64,000 nucleotides of DNA. Source: Spongilla lacustris. Lineage: Eukaryota; Porifera; Demospongiae; Spongillida; Spongillidae. The stretch lies in contig OX442416.1 in the NCBI GenBank assembly GCA_949361645.1, positions 19,276,323-19,340,322 of the forward strand, written 5' to 3'. The position numbers and the translations under genes are program-made. The notes under the pieces are model-generated. The model was not told where the DNA came from. It ran no database searches and saw only the letters and a program-made list of their open reading frames with translations. Below are positions 24,197-36,087 of this stretch, one piece after another (position 1 is the first letter of the stretch; each line of letters begins with the position of its first letter).

Positions 24197-24388
24197 CTAG
24201 TTGGCCCATAGCCCGACCTTCGCGTATTGGGTATCTAGCCTATACCTGGATTTGTACACATCTGATAGCGTATGTGGGCTATACTATTATCACATGCAGC
24301 CCACATACGCTATTAGATGCATGGGTACAAATCCAGGTATACCCGACATTCCAATACGCGAAGGTACGGTCGGGCTACGCCCAACTAG
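24197..24388. mobile_element. 192-bp palindromic MITE
   Basis: The ends are ctagttggcccatagcccga and its mirrored form tcgggctacgcccaactag. The arms continue through ttcgcgtattgg and gcgtatgtgggct. A minimal relative consisting of two ends back to back is at 51,437-51,485, and a degraded one near 32,228. Confidence 0.7.
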
Positions 24389-24459
24389 CCCCCCTCCACG
24401 TTTTCTCGTTTATCATAAACGTTCAACCAAACACTTAGCCTTCCAATCCTCGTAACTGC

Positions 24460-25570
24460 TCTGCCTCATGCGTGTATAAACTAATGTTCGCACGCGTCCG
24501 TGGAGGTTTCCTTTTAGAACAGCGAGTGTTTCTGGCCATGGACGACGAAATCGTTTTGAACTCAGTTCTTGTTAAAAGGAAGGTATCCAGGCCAGTTGGA
24601 TGTTCAAAATATCAGAAACGTTCTTTTAGACGAAAGCGCGTGGAAATTACAAAGTTGACAATGGCGCTCTTTATTTACAAATTGTTCCAAGATATGAGTG
24701 GCGATCAACAGTGATCAAATCGAAAGAAGAGCAGGAAAGAATAATGATAGCTTGCCACGCTTCACCACAAGGAAAATCGTCAGGCCTGGCGCGTATCCAG
24801 AATTTCAAACCTATTAACATTGTACGTCAATCGAATACGAGCGGGGGAGGGGGGAGGGGGGGGGGGGGGGGGATCATGCACTCTTGCGATAGGCCAAATA
24901 AGAGCGGAGAGGGGAGGGTAGGCCAAATTAATACAAGTGGGGGGAGGAGGGAAGGTTAGTATCAATTAAGTTTTGTAAATATTATTCTATTGGGGGGGGG
25001 GGGGGGTTTCAGGTAACACGGAAACCTCTATGGATATGCTCCTGATCGTTGTATAGATATATGCATGCGACCACCATGTATAGAAGCATGACTGTAACTT
25101 TGATATTGGGTGTTCACTTACTTCCAGCAAAGAAAAATCGTACAAAGTTCAAGAGTCAGTTGGCAAAGGTGTTTACAAGGCAAATGGCTCTGCACTGCAT
25201 GCAGCAAATATCTGTCTGACACATGAAGCATGTTTTTTTTTTTTTGTGATATCATGGTACCAATCATTATTTTAAGACCTCACGCGGATACTTGCATGCA
25301 CACGAATTTTCATATATACGATTTACATTTGTAAACATTTACACAAGAATGCCTTTCCTTGAAATGAGAGCCTTTAGTAATAAATAATTAGCTGCTCTGC
25401 ACACAACCGAGCGGGCACGCAGACGCATGTAAATGTATTAAGATATATCATGGCATGCATGACGTTTGCTAATACATGCACGTATAAAACGACTAACGCA
25501 TGTATATCGATCCGATTTGGTTGTATTATACTTACGCTTGTACATTCCAGGCCTGTATTTAAAGTGTAGG
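24460..25570. other. Foldback interior without recognised gene
   Basis: Short open frames (for example 24,472-24,714) and poly-G runs. Nothing identifiable. Confidence 0.35.
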
Positions 25571-25825
25571 ACATTCTATCCTAGGCACCAGTGTCCCCCC
25601 ATGGGGGGACACTGGTGCCTAGGGTAGGACAATTATGCCTAGGCATAAATGTCCCCTGCGGACATATATGCCTAGGCATAATTGTCCGGGGGACAATGGT
25701 GCCTAGGAACGAGTGTCCGGGGGACAGCGGTGCCTAGGCATGAATGTCCGGGGGGACATTTTGCGGGGGGGACAACCATGCCTACGACAACGGATTCAAA
25801 TCGGGCCGTAACAGATATAAGGCCC

Positions 25826-26402
25826 AATTTTCCACCTCTCCTCTTGTTTTTAAGGAAATCTTTCTTTAGCTCCTCAGAACCAATGAGAAATACATTGGCC
25901 CTGGCTTTTATTTTTTCTAAAGACAAATCAAAACATTACTTTCAATTTACTAAGTGTAGAATCATACCTGTGCAACTAGCCTCGTCCCCAGGCCCTGTTT
26001 TATTAAAGTTACGGGGGGGAAAACAGTTTATTAAAGTTACGGGGGGGAAAACAGTTTTTGTTTTCCCCCCCCGTAACTTTAATAAAACAGGGCCTGGGGA
26101 CGAGGCTACTGTGCAACAAGAATGTTTCTTTTCACATTTACCAACATTTCCTGTCTTTCACTACACAATTAATACTGTCATGTGCCCAGGTACATTTTTC
26201 ACAGACATACTATTGAACAAGGAGCTTTAAGTGTGTAGTTCAAAAAAGGAAATAACTTTAGCTTACTTGAACTGGTCAGGTGAATCAGCTTTCAGATCCA
26301 CATCAATAGGTAAAGTAGCTTTGCGCCCAAACATTACTTCAAATGGTGTGTAGTGAGTGGACTCATGCATGACACGACGTGTTGTAAGCAAATACTGCTG
26401 AA
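25826..26402 (-). pseudogene. Ty3-like integrase fragment, copy 2 (left piece)
   Basis: The minus strand encodes YTPFEVMFGRKATLPIDVD (about 26,345-26,265) and GSEELKKDFLKNKRRGGKL at the other end (25,826-25,880). The foldback-like element cuts it on one side and the hAT-like element on the other, after DSAVF. The remaining part (WDELIDSAVF) lies at about 27,733-27,815. Confidence 0.75.
25977..26108. mobile_element. 132-bp palindromic MITE, 9-bp target duplication
   Basis: It starts TAGCCTCGTCCCCAGGCCCTG and ends with its reverse complement. Perfect 9-bp direct repeats CTGTGCAAC flank it (25,968-25,976 and 26,109-26,117). The arms pair almost fully around gaaaacag. A relative with 9-bp duplication is at 50,314-51,035. 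A 9-bp duplication points to a Mutator-like origin. Confidence 0.8.
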
Positions 26403-27730
26403 CAGTGGCGGATCTAGGAATGGGGCTATAGGGGGGGCGGTTGGTTGGAGGGGCGGCCGGGGGCGGGGCCCACCCACTCACCAGCAAGGGGGTATGGGGG
26501 AGCGCTGTAAGCTCCCCCATCGGGGCCTGGGGCGGAGCCTCAGAAGCTTTCACATTTTTCGCTTCAAAGCCGCAAAAAATCAGCGTATTCGCAGCGCAGT
26601 GAAAGAATTTACATACGCGCGAAAGACAACGAAGTTTATTGCGACAACGCGCCTCGTAACGGTCGTCAACAGGCGTCTAAGAATATTGGATATGCTCGCG
26701 TGAGCAAACCGTACTTCTCCTCTATATTGTCGTTGTGATGTATGTAAATCGCTTTAGAGGCTAGGTATGGTGATGTAGCAATTGAAGCATCAGCAGCTGT
26801 GAAAATGTACGGAACGGTGCACCTAATTAAACCTTTAGTGACAATCGGTAGACTATGTACTTGTACATTTAAAGACTGAAACTTTGTTATTGTTAATTAT
26901 GATCGTGATTCAGTTAAGTTAGTATACACCTATCAGTGGCGTAGGAAGGGAATATAGAGTGCAGCGGCCAACAAAGGTGGTTCCCCCGCCTCCCCTAGGA
27001 GGGTACGGGAGGGGGGCACCCCTCCCGGCCAGCTAGGGGTAAGCTCCCCCATCGGGGTCTGGGGCGGAGCTCTAGAAGCCAACGCTTTTTGTGTAGAAAA
27101 CCCCCCAAAACAACGCTAAAACTGTAACCAGGTTAATTTGTTTTGAGACCTTGCCTCTGCGCATGTAATATATAAAATACAAAACGGCTATAGTGCAGCC
27201 AAGGCCACTTTTGGTAACCGTTGTACACTGGGTAGTCTAGCTTGAGCTAGCTCTCGCGATCGATTTGAAGACCACTTGCATGTCATTAACTATAGCAGCA
27301 AAAAATTGAATTGATACATGCGAACCTATTATTATAATATTTTTTTTTGTTGTTGTGAAAAAGTGCAGCGGCCATGGCCGCTGCTGCCGCCCCAGCTCCT
27401 ACGCCACTGCCTATGCACATGAAGGCAAGATTTCGAAGGAACGAATAAAACGTTCGCGGTTATTAAATAAAATTTCCGGTATTAGATTAAATTTCGTAAT
27501 CACTGAAACTTTTAAGAAATTGCCGCCCCCCCCCCCCCCCCCCCACACACACACATACACAAAAGGTGTGCTTTCTAGATGCGCGTGCGTTACGTACGGT
27601 AGGAAGTGCGCGCGCACGCTGTGTGGGGGGAGGGGGGAGGGGGGGCGGCAATTTCATGACAGGGGCGGCATTTAATATGAATGGGCGGGGGCGGCCGCCC
27701 CCTCCCAAGGCTATGCTAGATCCGCCACTG
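26403..27730. mobile_element. hAT-like non-autonomous element
   Basis: It starts CAGTGGCGGATCTAG and ends CTAGATCCGCCACTG. It interrupts the integrase fragment: actgctgaa precedes it (26,394-26,402) and recurs after it at 27,732-27,740, and copy 1 gives the empty site. The last bases leave a 1-2-base ambiguity in the duplication. Subterminal gggcctggggcggagcc recurs in other hAT-like elements of this window (about 27,057 and 53,748). No transposase is present. Confidence 0.75.
26936..27409. mobile_element. 474-bp hAT-like element nested inside, 5-bp duplication CCTAT
   Basis: The ends are CAGTGGCGTAGGA and TCCTACGCCACTG. Flanks are cctat at 26,931-26,935 and 27,410-27,414. The subterminal gggagggtacgggagggggg is also found near 51,843. 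Confidence 0.75.
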
Positions 27731-27816
27731 CACTGCTGAATCTATTAATTCATCCCACAGTTCTTTCTCATTGTACCCCTCACGCTCAGGAAGACAGCCA
27801 GGACAGTTTTGCACAA

Positions 27817-27822
27817 TTTATT
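27817..27822 (-). promoter_or_regulatory. AATAAA polyadenylation signal, copy 2
   Basis: Minus-strand AATAAA about 135 bases after the stop of the gene at 27,956-28,393; same position as in copy 1. Confidence 0.4.
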
Positions 27823-27955
27823 CATCAACGTAAACTCAGCTATATATACACATCACATGCATTACATGCATGCAGTCTAATTCTACCTACTACATGTCAC
27901 GGAATCGCTATATATATATCCTCTAGCCATGCGAGTATATGTTTTCTACCACGTC

Positions 27956-28393
27956 TCATCCCGTTATCTTAAGGACAGCTGCGGACACCAAAACAACAGC
28001 AAAATCATAGGTAACATGACTAGCCGCCGCCTTTGTCGTGGGTGCCGGAGTCGGTCCCTGATAGCCGTTAGGACAAAGGAGAGAGTAAAACAGCTGCGTG
28101 TTTGCCGCTCCGTAGCAGTTCAAATAAGCAGTGTATGCAGAATTGCATGCCGAAGAGCAAACTGAAACAGTTGATGAAGTGTAATTGTCCAGCGAATCCA
28201 CGAGATCGAGAAAGCAATAAAGAGTTATATTTTCACTACCTTCCGCAGCCAATTCGAAGCATGTGCCGTTGTCAGTAGGCTCAAACTGTCGCTTTTCGTT
28301 TCTCTTAGTTTCAAAACCATTGGGTAGACAGGAGCACAGCGAAAGTAGCGTCAACCCGATCCCGACAATCAGGATTGTACTCTTGATTGCCAT
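27956..28393 (-). CDS. Small secreted six-cysteine protein, possibly GPI-anchored (copy 2)
   Basis: A 145-codon paralogue of the gene at 5,217-5,651. The signal peptide is identical, the six mature cysteines are all kept, and the Pro/Thr stretch and hydrophobic end are the same. Changes include ALCFL to TLYCFL (one added codon, one added residue before the cysteine), D-G-Y to D-N-Y, and E to K near the C-terminus. The frame is intact, so both copies may be expressed. Function unknown. Confidence 0.6.
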   Translation of the reverse strand: MAIKSTILIVGIGLTLLSLCSCLPNGFETKRNEKRQFEPTDNGTCFELAAEGSENITLYCFLDLVDSLDNYTSSTVSVCSSACNSAYTAYLNCYGAANTQLFYSLLCPNGYQGPTPAPTTKAAASHVTYDFAVVLVSAAVLKITG

Positions 28394-28529
28394 TCCTGTA
28401 ATGAGGAATTCAGTGGTTCTTTTCCAAATCAGAAGTCACTTCTTGAAAAAAAAAAAAAAACGCAATCGATCTTTTAAAGGCGACGAAGATCCGTAAGTTC
28501 AGCAAATCCGGGAAAAGGGTTTGAAATCA

Positions 28530-28537
28530 CTTTTATA
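28530..28537 (-). promoter_or_regulatory. TATA box, copy 2
   Basis: TATAAAAG on the minus strand, about 137 bases before the start codon at 28,393; conserved with 5,783-5,790. Confidence 0.45.
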
Positions 28538-28539
28538 AC

Positions 28540-30520
28540 CTAAATTATTTCATCAATGGCAATATGCATGTGAAAAAAAAAAAAGGTTCAGTATAACTCA
28601 AAATGCATGGTAGCCTCTCTGCAGGCAAAAGTATGACAGTGGGACGTCATACAAATGTTACTAAGTGTGAAGGATCAACCTAGCCGCAGCCTGCGCGCCG
28701 CTCCTTCCCCACAACTGCTAGATTTCCATCACCGTACCAGACCAAGGAATACGTGCACAGTACGCATTGTCAGGGTGGTAGGTCGTGAACCCAGACACTA
28801 AGATACATGTATGTTTCTGGCCTTTTTTTTTTTTTGCGTACATGTAGGTAGAGAGTGTTAACTTGACGAGGTGTTCAATAATAAACGCACCTTATCGTTG
28901 CCGTGCGTTCATTAGCTAGATAATTTTCAGACTCTGCTGCTTATGTAGTAACAGCGCCTTGCATGCATATCACGAGATTCTGATTTAGCGCAGTGCTCTT
29001 ATCAATCAAACCAATTTAATCAAAATTTGCCAGCAATATGTGAGTTTAGTATTCATCTTTTAATACTATGTTTATTAAGCTACACATTTTTACCAAAAGT
29101 TCTGTGTGTGGTTGCATGGGTAATGCAAGCTGTTACTGATCTGAATAGTTTTGTTGACCATTTTAAGAATGACATTAATGAACTGCAAGCACCCATGATA
29201 CGAAAGAGGCTAGTGTTTTTATATCCACACTTATAGCATATCAACCTTTTGAAAATACAAGAAGTATCATTGCATCAATTCTTGAGCACTCTGCTGGAAA
29301 CAGTGTCAACACTACACCTGATGTGTTGCAGTGGGCAATGCATCGTATCATTAAATATAATGTCAAAATAAAAAAAAAGATCTTTCAAGGTGTTTGGCTG
29401 AAGTAGAGGTGTTTCTCAATGAGCAGTTTATAGTGTCTATTGACACAGCTGAAAATCAGTAGCTGCTTTTGAATACCGAGATAAATATAATGTGCAATCC
29501 ACCTTTAAGTCAAAGGAAGGATTAGTTGCAGAGAATGGCTAAAGTAAATCGCATGCTTAAGCAAAATGAACAACCACAGGTGTAGGCATTTATGCAATTA
29601 ATAATAAGCTTTACATCGGAAGTTTCAATCTTCGTTCTAAAATAAGAGACCTTAAACTTAATTAAAAAAACACGCAGCTAAATTAAGAAGTTAACAAGTG
29701 GCACATACCAGCAGTAATGATTCACTAAACTGATATAAGAAGTACACAAGGGATGTAAAATAACACAGAGGAGATTGCAAAGCAAAATCACTGATTTAAA
29801 AATATGGTTCAAAGCATAGAATTAAGTATTATCAGGTTCAAATATCATCATGACCAGAAATGATAGCAAGACATATAGCACTGCTTGCCGCAAGGCTATT
29901 TACTATTGCCTCCAACATGGAGTGCCCATAACACACGTGTGTAATGTGATAAACGCAATTCTTTTTGAATCAGCGGGTACAACTGTTGATGGTCTTCCTC
30001 ATATTTGTACAGTATCTCAGTGATATTCAGGTAAGTGAAGTAATGCTCTTTCATGGGACTCAACAGTTGATGGAACACACATCAATGAGCTCCATATCAG
30101 TGTGCACACTGTGCCAGTAACGGCAATTAGGTGCTATACCCTCTGGTCGAACAGAAGACTATGTTTCCCACATCAGTGATAGCTTGACTCGAGTCATATG
30201 ATCTAAATTTTAAAATATTCCATTTTTAGATGTAAGTTCAACAATACTTAAGCATTTGAAAATTACCTTTTAACCGATAGAGTTGCTATTTATCATTGTG
30301 TGCATGGTGACATCTGTAGTCTGAAGTATGGAGATATGATTTTTGTTCATTTTTCTGACCTGTGAAATGCCTTTTCCATTGAATGGTAAAGTTTTGTTTC
30401 CGAGAACATGATATAATTATTATATTCACTTGGCTATATATTTGAATATCGCTACTATGAGTAACCTGCATATTTGGCATGATTTTATGCATAATATCTG
30501 CTGTACTATCTTCTAAAAAC
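28540..30520. other. Duplicated stretch without recognised gene (copy 2 of 5,800-7,780)
   Basis: Nearly identical to the first copy. Here the VDHFKNDINELQAPMIRKRL frame is continuous with a longer upstream frame (29,027-29,236), whereas copy 1 has one extra T (gtttttgttgacc against gttttgttgacc). This may hint at an original reading frame. No family recognised. Confidence 0.35.
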
Positions 30521-30721
30521 GATTTTATATCTACAGTATTCAGAATACGGGAGGTGTTCCTCTGACTCGCATTTGGTCAAATATACTAGCGAGATAAAAA
30601 AAAAAAGATTTTGAGTAAAAAAGTAGGGAAACAAGGAACTGATTACTGAAATTATACGTTCGTTGATTTATTATAAATATTACAGACCTACATTTTGAAA
30701 TGTAAGTCTGTAATATTATCA

Positions 30722-31240
30722 CATGACAATAAATCAATGAGGGTGTCATGCAGTTTATTATGGCGGGTTACAACATCTCCACCACGCTTGCAGGTGAGTG
30801 CATGATGGCCAAGGGGATCCAGCACTTTTCCAGGACACAGGGGACAAATTGAGCCACCTGAGGTGTCTAGGCCCAGCCACCACTTGATGGCCACCTGGAA
30901 CTCTGAAGGCTGGAGATGAAGGCCTAGCCCCTCAGAGGGAACTACTGACACCCAAGATGCAGCATGAGGGAAGGAGACAGAGAGAAGGCGTGCTCTATCT
31001 GCAGGAGAAGATTGCTCCAGTAGTACATTAAACAGGTGGTTGTCTATTTTGTTGGAAAGCACCTTCTGATGGATAGGGGATGTCAACACATTTTCAATGC
31101 TGATCACTTCAGATGAAGGAACAAGTGAGTTAAACAACTCTACTGCATGGATAAGGTGTTCCTGGGACAATGGACCAGCACCAGAGGAGCTTTTAATCTT
31201 GTATGTTTGGCCAAACGCATTTAACAAAACATTGGGCCGC
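30722..31240 (-). pseudogene. Non-LTR-type retroelement fragment with CCHC finger, copy 2
   Basis: Counterpart of 7,979-8,493, with the same finger CPLCPGKVLDPLGHHALTC and VAIKWWLGLDTSGGS. The frame runs on into the neighbouring GGA tract without a stop, which is accidental. Confidence 0.6.
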
Positions 31241-31300
31241 AAACACCAGTCAACCCAGTCAACTAAACTAACCTTTGTTTGCCAAGGGCATAATGAGTTG

Positions 31301-31888
31301 AGGAGGAGGAGGAGGAGGAGGAGGAAGAGGAGGAGGAGGAGGAGGAGGAGGAGGAGGAGGAGGAGGAGGAGGAGGAAGAAGAGGAGGAGGAGGAGCCGGA
31401 GGAGGGAGAGGAGGAGGAGGGAGAAGGAGGAGGAGGAGGGAGAGGAGGAGGAGGGAGAGGAGGAGGAGGGAGAGGAGGAGGAGGGAGAGGAGGAGGAAGA
31501 GGAGGAGGAGGGAGAGGAGGAGGAGGGAGAGGAGGAGGAGGAAGAGGAGGAGGGAGAGGAGGAGGAGGGAGAGGAGGAGGAGGAGGGAGAGGAGGAGGGA
31601 GAGGAGGAGGAGGGAGAGGAGGAGGAGGGAGAGGAGGAGGAGGGAGAGGAGGAGGAGGGAGAGGAAGAGGAGGAAGAGGAGGAGGAGGGAGAGGAGGAGG
31701 AGAGAGAGGAGGTAGAGGGAGAGGAGGAGGAGGGAGAGGAGGAGGAGGGAGAGGAGGAGGAGGGAGAGGAGGAGGAGGGAGAGGAGGAGGAGGGAGAGGA
31801 GGAGGAGGGAGAGGAGGAGGAGGGAGAGGAGGAGGAGGGAGAGGAGTTGGAGGGAGAGGAGGAGAAGGGAGAGGAGGAGTATGGTACA
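31301..31888. repeat. GGA/GGAGGGAGA purine tract, copy 2
   Basis: Same tract as 8,555-9,160 with a different unit pattern, showing rapid turnover after duplication. Confidence 0.9.
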
Positions 31889-32022
31889 TAAACTAATTTA
31901 TAGGAAGTAGTACACTGAACTGCTCGAATTCCTTCCAACACTACGTCAACTGTTACTGAGGTCATATGCTATGTGTGCACATTTTTGATGTGGGAGAAAC
32001 TAACCGGCACAAGTAGTCAGCA

Positions 32023-32510
32023 GCAGTTGACTGTTTGTGGGGCCGGCAAATCATGATACTGATACATGCATGTACAGTATTTGAATACATGTACCATTAT
32101 TATAAACACATGGTAACCAAAGAGTAAAAGGTAATACTACAGTTTTGTCCAGTCATGTAAATCATAAGCTTGCTACGTAGTAGACGCACCGCTCACTGAT
32201 TATTAAATGCGAAAACACACTAGATGGGCGTGACCCGACCTTCGCGTTTAGTTCACACTAATAACAATGCACATGGTGCATTGTTATTACGCTCAATTAC
32301 ACTTCTGCAAAAAAACTTACACTTTAGTCTAATCAGACCTTGCCTGAATAGTTCGACCGGGGAGCATACAGGTACATATGATTCCGTTTAAATTTCATAC
32401 CTTGTGTGTGCTCACTGTAAATAAAAAAATAAACAGGCACACTGTGAACGTCCAGTAAATACGGACGTTGCATGCGGTCGTTGACCATATAACTTGTGCA
32501 TCAGGATTTA
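32023..32510. other. No supported feature
   Basis: Contains a small hairpin aataacaatgcacatggtgc (near 32,261) and a degraded relative of the MITE at 24,197. No gene. Confidence 0.4.
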
Positions 32511-32856
32511 CAGTGGCGGATACAGGAATTCGGGAAGGGGGGGGTCCGATATGAATAATTAATGAGGATGGCGGAGTACGATTCTATATTATCACACACA
32601 CACATGTGCACAACACACATACATGCACACACATGCACATGCACACACATTAATAAGTATTACTTTTCATAACGTAGTTCCTCAAATCCTCATATTTCGA
32701 ATTCATATATCCAGGTCCCTCCTGGATAAATGCAATGGTAGAGACTTCTGCTGCATGCATATATGTATGGTACACTTAATCAGGTTGCGCATTTAATATA
32801 GTGCTGAAATGTCAACTTTTATATACAAGTATAAATTACATAATATGTACAACGTT

Positions 32857-35154
32857 TTACTGATACAAAATGCAAGATTGAAACATTCTTCTTCTGTGTT
32901 TAGTTACAAATAAATCACAGATTGTTTCAACATTGATGTTCATTTCACTATGGATATGCATAAGGGCTAATCCTGACAACCTTTCCTCTGTCATTCGACT
33001 ACGAAGATAGCTTTTGATTCGTCGTAGTCCAGAAAACGATCTTTCTGCTTCAGCACTTGTGATTGGAAGAGTACAACCAATGATTAGTAAAACTGCAATG
33101 TTTGGAAAAACATCACTGTCTGTCAGCTGAAGACTACTATGTAGATCAGTTGGAAGATCATTTGCATTCTTCCAATAGCGCTGCCATTGCTTAATTTCTG
33201 GGAGAAGTGATGATGGGGTTGGTATGTCAACCTCCCAGAACAAAAGTTTGGTTGCTAAACGTTGCACATCATTATCATTAATGATTGATGTTGGAACTAG
33301 CCTAAATATCTCACAACCAACTCTATTTTCTGCATTAAATCTAGTGGTCAGTTCTGCTTCTAGATGATCTATAAAAGGTATTGCAACATTAATTCTATAA
33401 TACTCTTCAGGTCCAGGAGTCGAATGACCTGTAGTGGCATTTGGACGATGTGCTTGTCTACCTACAAGTCTTGGCACAGTAATATCCACCCCAATCTCTT
33501 CTGCAATCCTTACACCATCTTGAAACCATATGTTAAACTCTTCTTCCACATTATTTCTCAGATCTTTTATGTCACTGACTGAATAATCTATCATGTTGTA
33601 TGCTTCCATAACATCAATATCTCTTTTTTGCAACTTAACAGCAATAGGTTTCACTTTTTCCAGAACATTCTTAGCTATAAGGAACGTCAATATATTCTGT
33701 GATGACTTTAGTACTTGAAGAAGTCCTTGGGCTTTAATCTTAGTTTCAGAATCCCATTCCCAGGTACCATCATTTAGGTCCAGCTCAGAATGTGCACTAG
33801 GATCCACAATAGCTTCCAGACATAAACAAATGTATTTGTAAAACTCATAAAATGTTTCATAGCAAGTGTGCCGTTCAACCCAGCGAGTTTTGCATAGACC
33901 TGACAACTTTGTTTTCATTGACTCTGATGCACATTTTGTCAGAACATGTTCGAAAAATCTTTGTCTTTTTGGAGACAGGTCAAAAAAAAGGTATGTTTCA
34001 TTGATAAAACCTACCATGTTTCTGATGGAAGGTATTTTACAAGCAGAAGCTATACTTAGATTGAGGACATGACTACGACAGTGAGTATATAACGCAAGAG
34101 GTGCAACTACTTTGATCCTGCTTTGCACACCAACCCGTTCTGATGACATGGAGCCTGTCCCATCATATGCCTGTCCTCTTGCTTTTGCAATATCTATGTT
34201 ATTACTTTTAAGCAAAAGCAAAATTGCTTCAGCAATCTTCTCACCAGTTGTTCATTCTAATGCAATAAAATCTAAAAATATTTCCTTAATTTTGCCTGAA
34301 TCCATAAATCGGAGACATAATGACATGATTTCTTTATTGCTGTATTTATCTGTTACTTCATCAGCAATTATGGTGTACACTGCCGAAGGCTGTTGAAGTG
34401 GTTTTGTTGCTTCTTTTTTAATGTAATCCCCAATCACATCTATTATTTCATTTTGCACTGTTTTAGATGTCAATTGAGCATTGCGTTTACCAGATTCCAA
34501 GTGTTCATGTAACTCAGCATTACTTTCTGCTAAAAGTTGCAATAGAGCTCGGAAATTTCCCTGGTTTGTGGCAGTACTCGTGTTGTCATCTCTGTGGCCG
34601 CGTAATGCAATGTTTTGTTTTCCACAGAATACAATTGTTCGTACGATGAACTTTAAAATCTTCATATTGTTATCATACATTTCTTTGTTCGTGACTGAAA
34701 GTGTATAATGCAATGTAGAGGTAGGATTATCTATGCTATTTAATGCAGCATTCCCTCGAAGAAGAGCATCTTTATGATAATCTAATTTTTCATGACGAGC
34801 TAAGTAGCCATCTTTGCCAGTTGCTTTTCTAATTTGCTGCATTGAATTTGTCACCAGCACACCACATGTTATCCGAGGATTAGTAGGTGGAAAAAGAACA
34901 CAGAATTTACAGAGGCCACCTTCTAACAATGGACTGTATACAAGCCACTTGTAATTTTCCAGCCATGCTTTTTGAAACCTGAGGGTTTTATGTCCCTTTT
35001 CACCTTCCTTACCTATCTTTTGGGTACACAATGGAAATTTTTCACCTGGCACAAAATGTTTCTTTAGATACTCAACCTTTTCTTTGCATGACAAAGAACT
35101 TAGCAGGACCTTTCCACTCACAATCTCTCCCACGTCATGACCCACAAATGACAT
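32857..35154 (-). pseudogene. hAT transposase, ZMYM1-like, main exon with one in-frame stop
   Basis: In order from the N-terminal side: a TTF-type zinc finger (FQKAWLENYKWLVYSPLLEGG then CKFCVLF, about residues 60-100); a DUF4371-type region (KDALLRGNAALNSI...TIVFCGKQNIALRGH); the first catalytic region (YTIIADEVTDKYSNKE); the second (RGQAYDGTGSMSS); and the C-terminal dimerisation domain (LPITSAEAERSFSGLRRIKS, RMTEERLSGLALMHIH). At 34,252-34,254 a TGA interrupts the frame right after FIALE, where relatives continue, and the reading frame resumes unchanged to 32,857. It is therefore one nonsense mutation from full length, or a sequencing error. Upstream exons at 35,240-35,950 supply the N-terminus. 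Confidence 0.8.
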
Positions 35155-35239
35155 CTCACTATCTTGTGCATCTTGCTGAGTAGAAACTATATTGTGTATC
35201 AGTGAAAGGGAATAAAAACGAAGAATATCACACTTCGTA

Positions 35240-35950
35240 TTACATACTTTCAGATTCTGTCAGGACAACTTCATCCTCAGAATCTTGCAACATTTCATGA
35301 TTAGACATTTCAAAATTAGTTGAACAAGTGCTGGTGAGTTGGGTGAGCCCTAAAAAAATCATTCAACACTCAAATTATACCATCTTTGTGCATGCACATA
35401 TGTTTGCCATGCATAATTATGCATTACAGAAAATACCTGATGAGCATTGAATCTCAGTGCTGTTGCAGTCTGCTGAATCGAATTGATATACATGAAAGAT
35501 TCTATTTAGAAATGATTGCTCACCTTCAGATAAAACATCCGGAATATCCTGTGTTCTGTTTGAAACACTTGTAGCATCTAGTATTTGAATTGCAAATAAA
35601 ATAATAGTGCACACACCCTTACACTGTTTCATATGTGTTCATGATGATAACATAAGTAAAGCTACCTTCTGTGGTTTCACCATAGCGTCTTGTTACCACT
35701 GCTGACAGATCAGTCAAATTAATACAAAATGTTGTGCACGCAGCTTACATGTACTACAGGTAGCTTGATCCACATCGGGCACTTGCAAAAACTCTTTTGG
35801 TGGGTCTAGTGTATAAATAAACGTAGATGTTATTCGTGCAATTATAAACATCGTAACATGTACTAATACTTAGTTACCTTCCCTTGATCGCTTTTTAAAG
35901 TAGTCGGAGATTGGCCTACAGGAGCCGGGTACAGGTCGCTTTGTTGACAT
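35240..35950 (-). CDS. Upstream exons of the hAT transposase
   Basis: The first exon (35,950-35,878) encodes MSTKRPVPGSCRPISDYFKK and ends at a GTAACT donor. ISDYFKK resembles a PCNA-binding (PIP) box, common at the N-terminus of this transposase type. Likely further exons are about 35,807-35,750 (DPPKEFLQVPDVDQAT), 35,583-35,521 (DATSVSNRTQDIPDVLSE, donor GTGAGC) and about 35,335-35,240 (STNFEMSNHEMLQDSEDEVV). They are short, acidic linkers before the TTF finger. Exon joins are inferred by eye. Confidence 0.5.
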
Positions 35951-36087
35951 GACGCGCACACACTGACACCCCGATAACACGGTCCAGATATGATATCGTC
36001 ACCAAGAAAGTGAGTAGCTATTGTACGATGGAATGATCAATGTGAAAGTATCACTTGAATCACACTGACAGCAACAAAAATAATTAT

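Larger units (their letters stand above)
22991..25816. mobile_element. Foldback-like element with repeat-built inverted ends
   Basis: The ends are inverted: gttacagcccgatttgaatc on the left and, read backwards, gttacggcccgatttgaatc on the right. Inside each end follow tandem units built on tgtccccccggacattcatg and cctaggcac (24,008-24,180 and, inverted, 25,575-25,790). The left end also holds runs of ggtcaacccgatttaaatc at 23,025-23,075 and 23,870-24,010. Copy 1 shows the uninterrupted host sequence (gctgttattatatagggccc). Terminal inverted repeats made of tandem units are the hallmark of foldback elements. Confidence 0.65.
22506..32022 (+). repeat. Segmental duplication, copy 2
   Basis: Direct-orientation counterpart of 185-9,305. 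Private insertions: 22,991-25,816 (foldback-like), 25,977-26,108 (9-bp-TSD palindrome) and 26,403-27,730 (hAT-like with a nested element). It continues intact past the point where copy 1 meets the N gap, up to gtagtcagca and then unrelated sequence. Confidence 0.85.
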
